Counted from the stretch's first letter, positions 1-13,059 are shown. The stretch is 64,000 bases of DNA from Cherax quadricarinatus (GCF_038502225.1 NC_091378.1:3592449-3656448); one strand, 5' to 3'. The notes: generated by a model not told the origin, from the sequence alone. Translations and numbers: made by a program.

Positions 1-1650
1 AATGAAAGAAAGGACAATGAAAGAAAGGACACTGAAAGAAAGGACACTGAAAGAAAGGACAATGAAAGAAAGGACACTGAAAGAAAGGACACTGAAAGAA
101 AGGACACTGAAAGAAAGGACAATGAAAGAAAGGACAATGAAAGAAAGGACACTGAAAGAAAGGACACTGAAAGAAAGGACAATGAAAGAAAGGACAATGA
201 AAGAAAGGACACTGAAAGAAAGGACACTGAAAGAAAGGACACTGAAAGAAAGGACACTGAAAGAAATGACACTGAAAGAAAGGACACTGAAAGAAAGGAC
301 AATGAAAGAAAGGACAATGAAAGAAAGGACACTGAAAGAAAGGACAATGAAAGAAAGGACAATGAAAGAAAGGACACTGAAAGAAAGGACACTGAAAGAA
401 AGGACAATGAAAGAAAGGATACTGAAAGAAAGGACACTGAAAGAAAGGACAATGAAAGAAAGGACACTGAAAGAAAAGACACTGAAAGAAAGGATAATGA
501 AAGAAAGGATAATGAAAGAAAGGACACTGAAAGAAAGGACACTGAAAGAAAGGACACTGAAAGAAAGGATACTGAAAGAAAGGACACTGAAAGAAAGGAC
601 ACTGAAAGAAAGGACAAAGAAAGGACACTGAAAGAAAGGACACTGAAAGAAAAGACACTGAAAGAAAGGACACTGAAAGAAAGGACACTGAAAGAAAGGA
701 CACTGAAAGAAAGGACACTGAAAGAAAGGACACTGAAAGAAAGGACACTGAAAGAAAGGACACTGAAAGAAAGGACACTGGACACTGAAAGACACTGAAA
801 GGGATAATGAAAGAAAGGACAATGAAAGAAAGGACACTGAAAGAAAGGACACTGAAAGAAAGGATAATGAAAGGACACTGAAAGAAAGGACACTGAAAGA
901 AAGGACACTGGAAGAAAGCACACTGAAAGAAAGGACACTGAAAGAAAGGACACTGAAAGAAAGGACACTGGAAGAACACTAAAAGAAAGGACAATGAAAG
1001 AAAGGACAATGAAAGAAAGGACACTGAAAGAAAGGACACTGAAAGAAAGGACAATGAAAGAAAGGACACTGAAAGAAAAGACACTGAAAGAAAGGATAAT
1101 GAAAGAAAGGACACTGAAAGAAAGGACACTGAAAGAAAGGACACTGAAAGAAAGGATACTGAAAGAAAGGACACTGAAAGAAAGGACACTGAAAGAAAGG
1201 ACAAACAAAGAAAGGACACTGAAAGAAAGGACACTGAAAGAAAAGACACTGAAAGAAAGGACACTGGAAGAAAGGACACTGAAAGAAATAACACTGAAAG
1301 AAAGGACACTGAAAGAAATAACACTGAAAGAAAGGACACTGAAAGAAATAACACTGAAAGAAAGGACACTGAAAGAAAGGACAAAGAAAGGACACTGAAA
1401 GAAAGGACACTGAAGGAAAGGACACTGAAAGAAATAACACTGAAAGAAAGGACACTGAAAGAAAGGACACTGAAAGAAAGGACACTGAAAGAAAGGACAC
1501 TGAAAGAAATAACACTGAAAGAAAGGACACTGAAAGAAATAACACTGAAAGAAAGGACACTGAAAGAAAGGACACTGAAAGAAAGGACACTGGAAGAAAG
1601 GACACTGAAAGAAAGGACACTGGAAGAAAGGACACTGGAAGAGAAAGGGA
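1..1650. repeat. 15-bp tandem satellite array (runs off the left edge)
   Basis: The stretch is about 110 tandem copies of a 15-mer such as ACTGAAAGAAAGGAC, with first-base variants AATGAAAG and GGATACTG. Because 15 is a multiple of three, the plus strand reads as an artificial KERTL/KERTM pentapeptide repeat and the minus strand as SFLSV. Register breaks at about 617, 781-800, 866 and 970 are short deletions. An AAATAACACTG variant becomes frequent after about 1285. The purine-rich strand has no codon-like third-position pattern and no flanking gene signals, so I read it as satellite rather than protein. Confidence 0.95.
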
Positions 1651-1737
1651 GACTGCACTAGAACAACAGACGTCACACAGTGCCTTTATAATGGGAGATA
1701 ATCAGTTTTGATGTCTATATAATTTTTTGTAAAAATT

Positions 1738-2042
1738 ATTCAAATTATCACAGTTTCTGATCATTTATCACAAATTTTCCCAAATTATCACAAATTATTA
1801 CAAATTATCACAAATTATCACTTCATCATAAATTATCACATTATCATAGATTATCGTAAATTATCACAAATTATCATAAATTATCATAAATTATCACAAA
1901 TTATCATAAATTATCACAAATTATCATAAATTATCACAAATTATCAAAAATTATCATAAATTATCACAAATTATCATAAATTATCATAAATTATCACAAA
2001 TTATCATAAATTATCATAAATTATCACAAATTATCATAAATG
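1738..2042. repeat. AT-rich 10-bp tandem array
   Basis: These are tandem copies of a 10-mer AAATTATCAC or AAATTATCAT. They are degenerate before about 1850 and regular afterwards. The two variants are mixed rather than blocked. No coding potential is visible. Confidence 0.92.
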
Positions 2043-2245
2043 ATCAGACTCGTCACATTTTGGAATAATTCAATTAATAATTATAATAAAGAGTAAACAA
2101 AGAGAGGGAATAAAGGGGGGAAGAAGCAAAATAAATAGTGAAATAAAAGTAGGGATAGGAATCCCTCATAGGGATGCCAGGGATACCCCACATTCCTTCT
2201 ACCCCTGCTATACCTATCCCCTACTCTCCCTATTCTCCCTTCTCT
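2043..2245. other. Low-complexity spacer, no gene seen
   Basis: The DNA is AT-rich, then purine-rich, then pyrimidine-rich. A short direct motif AGGGAT recurs around 2153-2184. I see no ORF, RNA or mobile element. Confidence 0.6.
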
Positions 2246-2400
2246 CCCTCCCGTAGCTCGGTGGGTAGCGCATTCAGTTTACACTTTGAGTGTCCTTGGT
2301 TCGATCCCCGGTACCTGCTGTCACTGTTCACCTAGCAGTAAGTAGGTACCTGGGTGTTAGTCACCTTTCACCTGCTGATAGGTGACACTACTGAAGTCTC
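2246..2400 (+). mobile_element. tRNA-derived SINE
   Basis: The head carries RNA polymerase III internal promoter boxes. An A-box-like TAGCTCGGTGG lies at 2254-2264 and a B-box GGTTCGATCCC at 2298-2308, about 33 bases apart, as in a tRNA. The acceptor and T stems do not close into a functional tRNA. Downstream is a tRNA-unrelated body containing AGTAAGTAGGTACCTGGGTG (2338-2357), the same body that is tandemly amplified near 56.94-57.18 kb. The copy ends near the pyrimidine-rich tract at about 2400-2437. The family name is unknown to me. Confidence 0.75.
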
Positions 2401-2436
2401 CCAGTTCAGGTTGGCACTACTGAAGTCTACCAACTC

Positions 2437-2559
2437 ATCCTCCTACTCCTCCTCCTCCTCCTCCTCCTCTTCCTCCTCCTCCTCCTACTCCTCCTCCTTC
2501 TCCTCCTCCTCCTCCTCCTCCTCCTCTTCCTCTTCCTCTTCCTCCTCCTTGTCCTCCTC
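2437..2559. repeat. (TCC)n microsatellite
   Basis: An interrupted CTC/TCC trinucleotide tract directly follows the SINE and could be its expanded tail. It produces spurious poly-Ser (plus) and poly-Arg (minus) frames. Confidence 0.93.
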
Positions 2560-2654
2560 GCAGCTAGGACAGGACAATTCTTCACAGTGAGTAACCCAAG
2601 AAGACACACACTGCCCACCAAGGCTGGGAGATGCTATCTCTAAATACCGTGAGA

Positions 2655-2656
<2 letters not shown>

Positions 2657-2706
<50 letters not shown>
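2657..2706. repeat. (TC)n microsatellite
   Basis: An uninterrupted TC dinucleotide run of about 50 bp. Confidence 0.97.
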
Positions 2707-2710
<4 letters not shown>

Positions 2711-2755
2711 GGAAGATCACAAGAAAACTCTCTCAGTGCTCTAACGCTTTAAAAA

Positions 2756-2758
2756 TTA

Positions 2759-2851
<93 letters not shown>
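2756..2851. repeat. (TA)n microsatellite
   Basis: A TA dinucleotide run with one TATG interruption near 2763. It abuts the 3' end of an RTE-like element on its right. Confidence 0.97.
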
Positions 2852-2855
<4 letters not shown>

Positions 2856-2930
2856 AACATACTGGCCGATTCCCACCAAGGCAGGGTGTTCCGAAAAAGA
2901 AAAAAATTCACCATCATTCACCCCATCACT
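2852..2930 (-). mobile_element. RTE-like LINE 3'-end fragment
   Basis: Read on the minus strand this is the same terminal sequence as at about 25.88-25.95 kb, including CACCCTGCCTTGGTGGGAAT-like bases and a GGCCAG(T)GT end. Here it appears as ACTGGCCGATTCCCACCAAG at 2861-2880. Only the last 80 bp or so are present, as expected for a 5'-truncated LINE. The end sits against the (TA)n tract. Confidence 0.7.
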
Positions 2931-3584
<654 letters not shown>

Positions 3585-3643
<59 letters not shown>

Positions 3644-3735
3644 CTATTACTACTACTATTATTACTGCTACTGCTGCTATTATTATTATTACTACTATTA
3701 CTACTACTACTAACACTATTGCTACTACTGCCAGT
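3585..3735. repeat. (TA)n then (TTA/CTA)n microsatellite
   Basis: TA dinucleotides run to about 3642, then TTA/CTA/CTG trinucleotides. Each gives artificial low-complexity frames. Confidence 0.95.
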
Positions 3736-4328
3736 AACAAACATCCTTTACTCCTTCAGCCCCTTTCACATACTCCTTCTCTCCTCCTTCTCTCCTCCTT
3801 CCCTCCTCCTTGTCTCCTTCTTCTGGTCCTTCCTCATACGTTTACCTACTCAGTGCTCATTACCTCTCCTTCCAGCCAACCCTCCATCACTATCAGCTAG
3901 AGGGCTGTCAACTGGGACCTTCTGAAGTTGAGAATCCATCACCTTAGCTATCACTGGGTCCCATCTCCTTCAAGACCCCGTGCCAAGTCCACCTCCAGAA
4001 CCCCTGACAACACAGTCGGGTTCCCCTGCCTCCGAAGGGGTCATTTTCGCTCTTAAGGACCGCGTCCGTAGAACCCGTTTCGCCCCAGAAGTGGAATGTT
4101 TTCATTTGGTGCGTTGTGATCTTACTTAATTTCATCTCTGGGATTGATAAATTCCTTTTCGGAGCGATAGGCGATTCATTAGTTCTGTTTCTTGGGGGTT
4201 ACAATAGCCAGGAAGGGTGGATTTTGTTGCTAAATCCCTCTGGTGGGGATTTAGTAAGTTGGATTTATCATGGTCTGTTCCAGTTAGGTGGTTTGAGAAA
4301 GAGAGAGAGAGAGAGAGACGAAACGTGA
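3736..4328. other. Unique-looking spacer, no gene recognised
   Basis: The frames here are at most about 70 residues, without recognisable domains. A pyrimidine-rich CTCCTTCTCTCC stretch lies at 3770-3835 and a GA run at 4298-4317. The short frame at 4116-4328 runs into the GA repeat and looks fortuitous. Confidence 0.55.
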
Positions 4329-5262
4329 CTCTTACCAGTCTTGAAGAGGTCCAGGTGCCACTATCCTGACCCTCACCTGTCTTGAAGAGGTCCAGGTGCC
4401 ACTATCCTGACCCTCACCTGTCTTGAAGAGGTCCAGGTGCCACTATCCTGACCCTCACCTGTCTTGAAGAGGTCCAGGTGCCACTATCCTGACCCTCACC
4501 TGTCTTGAAGAGGTCCAGGTGCCACTATCCTGACCCTCACCTGTCTTGAAGAGGTCCAGGTGCCACTATCCTGACCCTCACCTGTCTTGAAGAGGTCCAG
4601 GTGCCACTATCCTGACCCTCACCTGTCTTGAAGAGGTCCAGGTGCCACTATCCTGACCCTCACCTGTCTTGAAGAGGTCCAGGTGCCACTATCCTGACCC
4701 TCACCTGTCTTGAAGAGGTCCAGGTGCCACTATCCTGACCCTCACCTGTCTTGAAGAGGTCCAGGTGCCACTATCCTGACCCTCACCTGTCTTGAAGAGG
4801 TCCAGGTGCCACTATCCTGACCCTCACCTCTCTTGAAGAGGTCCAGGTGCCACTATCCTGATCCTCACCTGTCTTGAAGAGGTCAAGGTGCCACTATCCT
4901 GACCCTCACCTCTCTTGAAGAGATTCATGTGCCACTATCCTGACCCTCACCTCTCTTGAAGAGGTCCAGGTGCCACTATCCTGACCCTCACCTCTCTTGA
5001 AGAGATTCATGTGCCACTATCCTGACCCTCACCTCTCTTGAAGAGGTCCAGGTGCCACTATCCTGATCCTCACCTGTCTTGAAGAGATCCAGGTGCCACT
5101 ATCCTGATCCTCACCTGTCTTGAAGAGATCCAGGTGCCACTATCCTGATCCTCACCTGTCTTGAAGAGATCCAGGTGCCACTATCCTGATCCTTACCTGT
5201 CTTGAAGAGATCCAGGTGCCACTATCCTGATCCTCACCTGTCTTGAAGAGATCCAGGTTCCT
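4329..5262. repeat. 41-bp tandem satellite array
   Basis: About 23 tandem copies of a 41-mer whose core includes CTTGAAGAGGTCCAGGTGCC and ACTATCCTGACCCTCACC. The first dozen copies are nearly identical. From about 4820 rightward variants accumulate (GAAGAGATTCATG, GAAGAGATCCAGG, CTGATCCTCACC). Two units at 4912-5030 alternate as a short dimer. Confidence 0.96.
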
Positions 5263-5384
5263 GGACATTAATCACATGAGTGCACATACTTCACACAGGT
5301 GTTTATGCTGCACATATTTGACACAGGTGTTTATCAACTTCGCTTTACCCCTGCATGAAGCGGGCAGCATCCTCTGTTCCTCAG

Positions 5385-8300
5385 TCTTGATAGAAGGTGG
5401 TCAGTCCCTCAGTCTTGATAGAAGGTGGTCAGTCCCTCAGTCTTGATAGAAGGTGGTCAGTCCCTCAGTCTTGATAGAAGGTGGTCAGTCCCTCAGTCTT
5501 GATAGAAGGTGGTCAGTCCCTCAGTCTTGATAGAAGGTGATCAGTCCCTCAGTCTTGATAGAAGGTGGTCAGTCCCTCAGTCTTGATAGAAGGTGGTCAG
5601 TCCCTCAGTCTTGATAGAAGGTGGTCAGTCCCTCAGTCTTGATAGAAGGTGGTCAGTCCCTCAGTCTTGATAGAAGGTGGTCAGTCCCTCAGTCTTGATA
5701 GAAGGTGGTCAGTCCCTCAGTCTTGATAGAAGGTGATCAGTCCCTCAGTCTTGATAGAAGGTGGTCAGTCCCTCAGTCTTGATAGAAGGTGGTCAGTCCC
5801 TCAGTCTTGATAGAAGGTGGTCAGTCCCTCAGTCTTGATAGAAGGTGGTCAGTCCCTCAGTCTTGATAGAATGTGGTCAGTCCCTCAGTCTTGATAGAAG
5901 GTGGTCAGTCCCTCAGTCTTGATAGAAGGTGGTCAGTCCCTCAGTCTTGATAGAAGGTGATCAGTCCCTCAGTCTTGATAGAAGGTGATCAGTCCCTCAG
6001 TCTTGATAGAAGGTGGTCAGTCCCTCAGTCTTGATAGAAGGTGGTCAGTCCCTCAGTCTTGATAGAAGGTGGTCAGTCCCTCAGTCTTGATAGAAGGTGG
6101 TCAGTCCCTCAGTCTTGATAGAAGGTGGTCAGTCCCTCAGTCTTGATAGAAGGTGGTCAGTCCCTCAGTCTTGATAGAAGGTGGTCAGTCCCTCAGTCTT
6201 GATAGAAGGTGATCAGTCCCTCAGTCTTGATAGAAGGTGGTCAGTCCCTCAGTCTTGATAGAAGGTGGTCAGTCCCTCAGTCTTGATAGAAGGTGGTCAG
6301 TCCCTCAGTCTTAATAGAAGGTGGTCAGTCCATCAGTCTTGATAGAAGGTGGTCAGTCCCTCAGTCTTGATAGAAGGTGGTCAGTCCCTCAGTCTTGATA
6401 GAAGGTGGTCAGTCCCTCAGTCTTGATAGAAGGTGGTCAGTCCCTCAGTCTTGATAGAAGGTGGTCAGTCCCTCAGTCTTGATAGAAGGTGATCAGTCCC
6501 TCAGTCTTGATAGAAGGTGGTCAGTCCCTCAGTCTTGATAGAAGGTGGTCAGTCCCTCAGTCTTGATAGAAGGTGGTCAGTCCCTCAGTCTTGATAAAAG
6601 GTGGTCAGTCCCTCAGTCTTGATAGAAGGTGGTCAGTCCCTCAGTCTTGATAGAAGGTGGTCAGTCCCTCAGTCTTGATAGAAGGTGGTCAGTCCCTCAG
6701 TCTTGATAGAAGGTGATCAGTCCCTCAGTCTTGATAGAAGGTGGTCAGTCCCTCAGTCTTGATAGAAGGTGGTCAGTCCCTCAGTCTTGATAGAAGGTGG
6801 TCAGTCCCTCAGTCTTGATAGAAGGTGGTCAGTCTCTCAGTCTTGATAGAAGGTGGTCAGTCCCTCAGTCTTGATAGAAGGTGGTCAGTCCCTCAGTCTT
6901 GATAGAAGGTGGTCAGTCCCTCAGTCTTGATAGATGGTGGTCAGTCCCTCAGTCTTGATAGAAGGTGGTCAGTCCCTCAGTCTTGATAGAAGGTGGTCAG
7001 TCCCTCAGTCTTGATAGATGGTGGTCAGTTTCTCAGTCTTGATAGAAGGTGGTCAGTCTCTCAGTCTTGATAGAAGGTGGCCAGTCCCTAAGTCTTGATA
7101 GATGGTGGTCAGTCCCTCAGTCTTGATAGAAGGTGGTCAGTCCCTCAGTCTTGATAGAAGGTGGTCAGTCCCTCAGTCTTGATAGATGGTGGTCAGTCCC
7201 TCAGTCTTGATAGATGGTGGTCAGTCCCTCAGTCTTGATAGAAGGTGGTCAGTCCCTCAGTCTTGATAGATGGTGGTCAGTCCCTCAGTCTTGATAGATG
7301 GTGGTCAGTCCCTCAGTCTTGATAGATGGTGGTCAGTCCCTCAGTCTTGATAGAAGGTGGTCAGTCCCTCAGTCTTGATAGATGGTGGTCAGTCCCTCAG
7401 TCTTGATAGAAGGTGGTCAGTCCCTCAGTCTTGATAGAAGGTGGTCAGTCCCTCAGTCTTGATAGAAGGTGGTCAGTCCCTCAGTCTTGATAGAAGGTGG
7501 TCAGTCCCTCAGTCTTGATAGAAGGTGGCCAGTCCCTAAGTCTTGATAGATGGTGGTCAGTCCCTCAATCTTGATAGAAGGTGGTCAGTCCCTCAGTCTT
7601 GATAGAAGGTGGTCAGTCCCTCAGTCTTGATAGATGGTGGTCAGTCCCTCAGTCTTAATAGATGGTGGTCAGTCCCTCAGTCTTGATAGATGGTGGTCAG
7701 TACCCCAGTCTTGATAGAAGGTGGTCAGTCCCTAAGTCTTGATAGAAGGTGGTCAGTTCCTCAGCCTTGATAGAAGGTGGTCAGTCCCTCAGCCTTGATA
7801 GAAGGTGGTCAGTCCCTGAGTCTTGATAGATGGTGGTCAGTCCCTCAGTCTTGATAGATGGTGGTCAGTCCCTCAGTCTTGATAGAAGGTGGTCAGTCCC
7901 TCAGTCTTGATAGAAGGTGGTCAGTCCCTCAGTCTTGATAGAAGGTGGTCAGTCCCTCAGTCTTGATAGAAGGTGGTCAGTCCCTCAGTCTTGATAGAAG
8001 GTGGTCAGTCCCTCAGTCTTGATAGAAGGTGGTCAGTCCCTCAGTCTTGATAGATGGTGGTCAGTCCCTCAGTCTTGATAGAAGGTGGTCAGTCCCTCAG
8101 TCTTGATAGAAGGTGGTCAGTCCCTCAGTCTTGATAGAAGGTGGTCAGTCTCTCAGTCTTGACTAAAGGTGGTCAGTCCCTCAGTCTTGATAGAAGGTGG
8201 TCAGTCCTTCGGTCTCGATAGAAGGTGGTCAGTCCTTCAGTCTTGATAGATGGTGGTCAGTCCCTCAGTCTTGATAGAAGGTGGTCAGTCCCTCAGTCTT

Positions 8301-11030
8301 GATAGATGGTGGTCAGTCCCTAAGTCTTGATAGAAGGTGGTCAGTCCCTCAGTCTTGATAGATGGTGGTCAGTCACTCAGTCTTGATAGATGGTGGTCAG
8401 TCCCTCAGTCTTGATAGAAGGTGGTCAGTCCCTCAGTCTTGATAGATGGTGGTCAGTCCCTCAGTCTTGATAGATGGTGGTCAGTCCCTCAGTCTTGATA
8501 GAAGGTGGTCAGTCCCTAAGTCTTGATAGAAGGTGGTCAGTTCCTCAGCCTTGATAGAAGGTGGTCAGTCCCTCAGCCTTGATAGAAGGTGGTCAGTTCC
8601 TAAGTCTTGATAGAAGGTGGTCAGTCCCTCAGTCTTGATAGATGGTGGTCAGTCCCTCAGTCTTGATAGATGGTGGTCAGTCCCTCAGTCTTGATAGATG
8701 GTGGTCAGTCCCTCAGTCTTGATAGATGGTGGTCAGTCCCTCAGTCTTAATTAATAGAAGGTGGTCAGTCCCTCAGTCTTGACTGAAGGTGGTCAGTCCC
8801 TCAGTCTTGACTGAAGGTGGTCAGTCCCTCAGTCTTGATAGATGGTGGTCAGTCCCTCAGTCTTGATAGATGGTGGTCAGTCCCTCAGTCTTGATAGAAG
8901 GTGGTCAGTCCCTCAGTCTTGACTGAAGGTGGTCAGTCCCTCAGTCTTGACTGAAGGTGGTCAGTCCCTCAGTCTTGACTGAAGGTGGTCAGTCCCTCAG
9001 TCTTGACTGAAGGTGGTCAGTCCCTAAGTCTTGATAGAAGGTGGTCAGTCCCTCAGTCTTGATAGATGGTGGTCAGTCCCTCAGTCTTGATAGATGGTGG
9101 TCAGTCCCTCAGTCTTAATAGATGGTGGTCAGTCCCTCAGTCTTGATAGATGGTGGTCAGTCCCTCAGTCTTAATAGAAGGTGGTCAGTCCCTCAGTCTT
9201 GATAGATGGTGGTCAGTCCCTCAGTCTTGATAGATGGTGGTCAGTCCCTCAGTCTTGATAGATGGTGGTCAGTCCCTCAGTCTTGATAGATGGTGGTCAG
9301 TCCCTCAGTCTTGATAGATGGTGGTCAGTCCCTCAGTCTTGATAGAAGGTGGTCAGTCCCTCAGTCTTGATAGAAGGTGGTCAGTCCCTCAGTCTTGATA
9401 GAAGGTGGTCAGTCCCTCAGTCTTGATAGAAGGTGGTCAGTCCCTCAGTCTTGATAGAAGGTGGTCAGTCCCTCAGTCTTGATAGATGGTGGTCAGTCCC
9501 TCAGTCTTGATAGAAGGTGGTCAGTCCCTCAGTCTTGACTGAAGGTGGTCAGTCCCTCAGTCTTGACTGAAGGTGGTCAGTCCCTCAGTCTTGACTGAAG
9601 ATGGTCAGTCCCTCAGTCTTGACTGAAGGTGGTCAGTCCCTCAGTCTTGGCTGAAGGTGGTCAGTCCCTCAGTCTTGGCTGAAGGTGGTCAGTCCCTCAG
9701 TCTTGACTGAAGGTGGTCAGTCCCTCAGTCTTGGCTGAAGGTGGTCAGTCCCTCAGTCTTGACTGAAGGTGGTCAGTCCCTCAGTCTTGGCTGAAGGTGG
9801 TCAGTCCCTCAGTCTTGACTGAAGGTGGTCAGTCCCTCAGTCTTGGCTGAAGGTGGTCAGTCCCTCAGTCTTGACTGAAGGTGGTCAGTCCCTCAGTCTT
9901 GACTGAAGGTGGTCAGTCCCTCAGTCTTGACTGAAGGTGGTCAGTCCTTCAGTCTTGACTGAAGGTGGTCAGTCCCTCAGTCTTGACTGAAGGTGGTCAG
10001 TCCCTCAGTCTTGGCTGAAGGTGGTCAGTCCCTCAGTCTTGACTGAAGGTGGTCAGTCCCTCAGTCTTGACTGAAGGTGGTCAGTCCCTCAGTCTTGACT
10101 GAAGGTGGTCAGTCCTTCAGTCTTGACTGAAGGTGGTCAGTCCCTCAGTCTTGACTGAAGGTGGTCAGTCCCTCAGTCTTGACTGAAGGTGGTCAGTCCC
10201 TCAGTCTTGACTGAAGGTGGTCAGTCCTTCAGTCTTGACTGAAGGTGGTCAGTCCCTCAGTCTTGGCTGAAGGTGGTCAGTCCCTCAGTCTTGACTGAAG
10301 GTGGTCAGTCCCTCAGTCTTGACTGAAGGTGGTCAGTCCCTCAGTCTTGGCTGAAGGTGGTCAGTCCTTCAGTCTTGACTGAAGGTGGTCAGTCCCTCAG
10401 TCTTGACTGAAGGTGGTCAGTCCTTCAGTCTTGACTGAAGGTGGTCAGTCCCTCAGTCTTGACTGAAGGTGGTCAGTCCCTCAGTCTTGACTGAAGGTGG
10501 TCAGTCCTTCAGTCTTGACTGAAGGTGGTCAGTCCCTCAGTCTTGACTGAAGGTGGTCAGTCCCTCAGTCTTGGCTGAAGGTGGTCAGTCCCTCAGTCTT
10601 GACTGAAGGTGGTCAGTCCCTCAGTCTTGACTGAAGGTGGTCAGTCCCTCAGTCTTGACTGAAGGTGGTCAGTCCTTCAGTCTTGGCTGAAGGTGGTCAG
10701 TCCCTCAGTCTTGACTGAAGGTGGTCAGTCCCTCAGTCTTGACTGAAGGTGGTCAGTCCCTCAGTCTTGACTGAAGGTGGTCAGTCCCTCAGTCTTGACT
10801 GAAGGTGGTCAGTCCCTCAGTCTTGACTGAAGGTGGTCAGTCCCTCAGTCTTGACTGAAGATGGTCAGTCCCTCAGTCTTGACTGAAGATGGTCAGTCCC
10901 TCAGTCTTGACTGAAGATGGTCAGTCCCTCAGTCTTGACTGAAGGTGGTCAGTCCCTCAGTCTTGACTGAAGGTGGTCAGTCCCTCAGTCTTGACTGAAG
11001 GTGGTCAGTCCCTCAGTCTTGACTGAAGGT
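5385..11030 (+). repeat. 28-bp satellite array (about 200 copies)
   Basis: About 5.6 kb of a 28-mer whose invariant part is GGTGGTCAGTCCCTCAG followed by CTTGATAGA-like bases. Variants are spatially sorted: GATAGAAGG to about 7 kb, mixed GATAGAAGG and GATAGATGG from 7 to 9.5 kb, and GACTGAAGG with GGCTGAAGG from about 9.5 to 11 kb. Rare variants recur at exact multiples of 28, such as GGCCAGTCCCTAAG at about 7079 and 7527 (16 units) and GGTCAGTTCC at 7751 and 8535 (28 units). The reverse complement of the same unit forms the array at 58.48-60.17 kb. Confidence 0.97.
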
Positions 11031-11165
11031 AGGTGGTATAAGTAGAGCTTGATTCCCTCTACACAGAGCGAAACGTTGTTCCGGTAAAAACGTGCTTCAC
11101 AAAAACGAGTTAAGAGTGTACATTGGTTTCCACCATTCCACAAATGCGTATATATTCTGCAGCAC
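11031..11165. other. Dispersed-element remnant with GCGAAACGTT motif
   Basis: A short single-copy piece between two arrays. It contains GAGCGAAACGTT at 11066-11077, the motif seen in the foldback-type elements elsewhere in the window. No ORF is present. Confidence 0.4.
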
Positions 11166-12590
11166 CTCTGTCTAGCTCTGTCTAGCTCTGTCTAGCTCTG
11201 TCTAGCTCTGTCTAGCTCTGTCTAGCTCTGTTTAGTTCTGTCTAGCTCTGTCTAGCTCTGTCTAGCTCTCTCTAGCTCTGTCTAGCTCTGTCTAGCTCTG
11301 TCTAGCTCTCTCTAGCTCTGTCTAGCTCTGTCTAGCTCTGTTTAGTTCTGTCTAGCTCTGTCTAGCTCTGTCTAGCTCTGTCTAGCTCTGTCTAGCTCTG
11401 TCTAGCTCTGTCTAGCTCTGTCTAGCTCTGTCTAGCTCTGTCTAGCTCTGTCTAGCTCTGTCTAGCTCTGTCTAGCTCTGTCTAGCTCTGTCTAGCTCTG
11501 TCTAGCTCTGTCTAGCTCTGTCTAGCTCTGTCTAGCTCTGTCTAGCTCTGTCTAGCTCTGTCTAGCTCTGTCTAGCTCTGTCTAGCTCTCTCTAGCTCTG
11601 TCTAGCTCTGTCTAGCTCTGTCTAGCTCTGTCTAGCTCTGTCTAGCTCTGTCTAGCTCTGTCTAGCTCTGTCTAGCTCTGTCTAGCTCTGTCTAGCTCTC
11701 TCTAGCTCTGTCTAGCTCTGTCTAGCTCTGTCTAGCTCTCTCTAGCTCTCTCTAGCTCTGTCTAGCTGTCTAGCTCTCTCTAGCTCTCTCTAGCTCTGTC
11801 TAGCTCTGTGTAGCTCTGTGTAGCTCTGTGTAGCTCTGTGTAGCTCTGTCTAGCTCTCTCTAGCTCTCTCTAGCTCTCTCTAGCTCTGTCTAGCTCTGTC
11901 TAGCTGTCTAGCTCTGTTTAGCTCTGTCTAGCTCTATCTACCTCTGTCTACCTCTGTTTAGCTCTGTTTAGCTCTGTCTAGCTATGTCTAGCTCTGTCTA
12001 GCTCTGTCTAGCTCTGTCTAGCTCTGTTTAGTTGTCTCTAGCTCTGTCTAGCTCTGTCTAGCTCTGTTTAGTTCTGTCTAGCTCTGTCTAGCTCTGATTA
12101 GCTCTGTCTAGCTCTGTCTAGCTCTGTCTAGCTCTGTCTAGCTCTGTCTAGCTCTGTCTAGCTCTGTCTAGCTCTCTCTAGCTCTCTCTAGCTCTGTCTA
12201 GCTCTCTCTAGCTCTGTCTAGCTCTGTCTAGCTCTGTCTAGCTCTCTCTAGCTCTCTCTAGCTCTGTCTAGCTCTGTTTAGCTCTGTCTAGCTCTGTCTA
12301 CCTCTGTTTAGCTCTGTTTAGCTCTGTCTAGCTATGTCTAGCTCTGTCTAGCTCTGTCTAGCTCTGTTTAGTTGTCTCTAGCTCTGTCTAGCTCTGTCTA
12401 GCTCTGTTTAGTTTTGTCTAGCTCTGTTTAGCTCTGATTAGCTCTGTCTAGCTCTGCCTAGCTGTGTCTAGCTCTGATTAGCTCTGTCTAGCTCTGCCTA
12501 GCTGTGTCTAGCTCTGATTAGCTCTGTCTAGCTCTGCCTAGCTCTGTCTAGCTCTGATTAGCTCTATTTAGCTCTGCCTAGCTCTCTCTC
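11166..12590. repeat. 10-bp tandem array (TCTAGCTCTG)n
   Basis: About 140 copies of TCTAGCTCTG, with variants such as CTCTAGCTCT, TTTAGTTCTG and GATTAGCTCT. The left two thirds is very regular. To the right, a block containing the rare units GCTATGTCTA and GTTGTCTCTA recurs about 340-350 bp later (11981 to 12331; 12031 to 12371), showing an internal segmental duplication. TAG is common in the unit, so no long plus frames form. Confidence 0.96.
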
Positions 12591-12795
12591 TAGCTCACTT
12601 AAGTTCTCTCTCTCTCGCTGGCGTAGTTCCAAGGTCGCACTGTTAACGAACTACGCAATTTATTGCTCGTTTACGCACCGAGCTTACGCATTAGCGGCCG
12701 CCTGGATACCCTAACACTTGTCTAGTACCTTTTTCAAAGCCTGTGTCTAACCTTCCCTCCATATAAATGGCGCTGGTGTATACGAAATGAAAGAG
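12591..12795. other. Spacer, no gene seen
   Basis: Single-copy-looking DNA with no frame above about 70 residues and no recognisable element. Confidence 0.5.
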
Positions 12796-12880
12796 ACACG
12801 TGTGCAACACAGCGGCTTCATCAGTCCAATACAAAGAACGTTGTAAGGAGAGGAGGACTTTGAGGCAAACAGTCCCTGAA
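12796..12880 (+). mobile_element. GTTTCGCC-type dispersed element, internally deleted copy
   Basis: ACACGTGTGCAACACAGCGG at 12796-12815, followed by CTTCATCAGTCCAATACAAAG, resembles the element end at about 13.14-13.25 kb. The central GGTATCTTTATTG and GTTTCGCC portion is absent. It lies in the same orientation as the better copy about 340 bp downstream. Confidence 0.5.
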
Positions 12881-13059
12881 CCTGGAATCGATGTGTACAA
12901 ATATCAATTCTCTTTTAACACTCTCTGCTTTATGTTCCAGTTATTCAGTTTCAATTTGGAGACGATTGGAGGAAGGTTGATAAGTTGAAGGGAGTTGATA
13001 GATGGGAAAGTAGAAGAGAATTTGCCGTTCTTTGGGTAGCATTGAAGAATGACTTGGGT

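Noticed and set aside
1..1635. Long KERT-repeat (plus) and SFLSV-repeat (minus) proteins
   Set aside because: Direct products of a 15-bp satellite on opposite strands; no non-repeat domain, no codon bias and no gene context.
5385..11030. CRISPR array because of a 28-bp repeat
   Set aside because: There are no spacers: the units are directly adjacent and the host is evidently eukaryotic.
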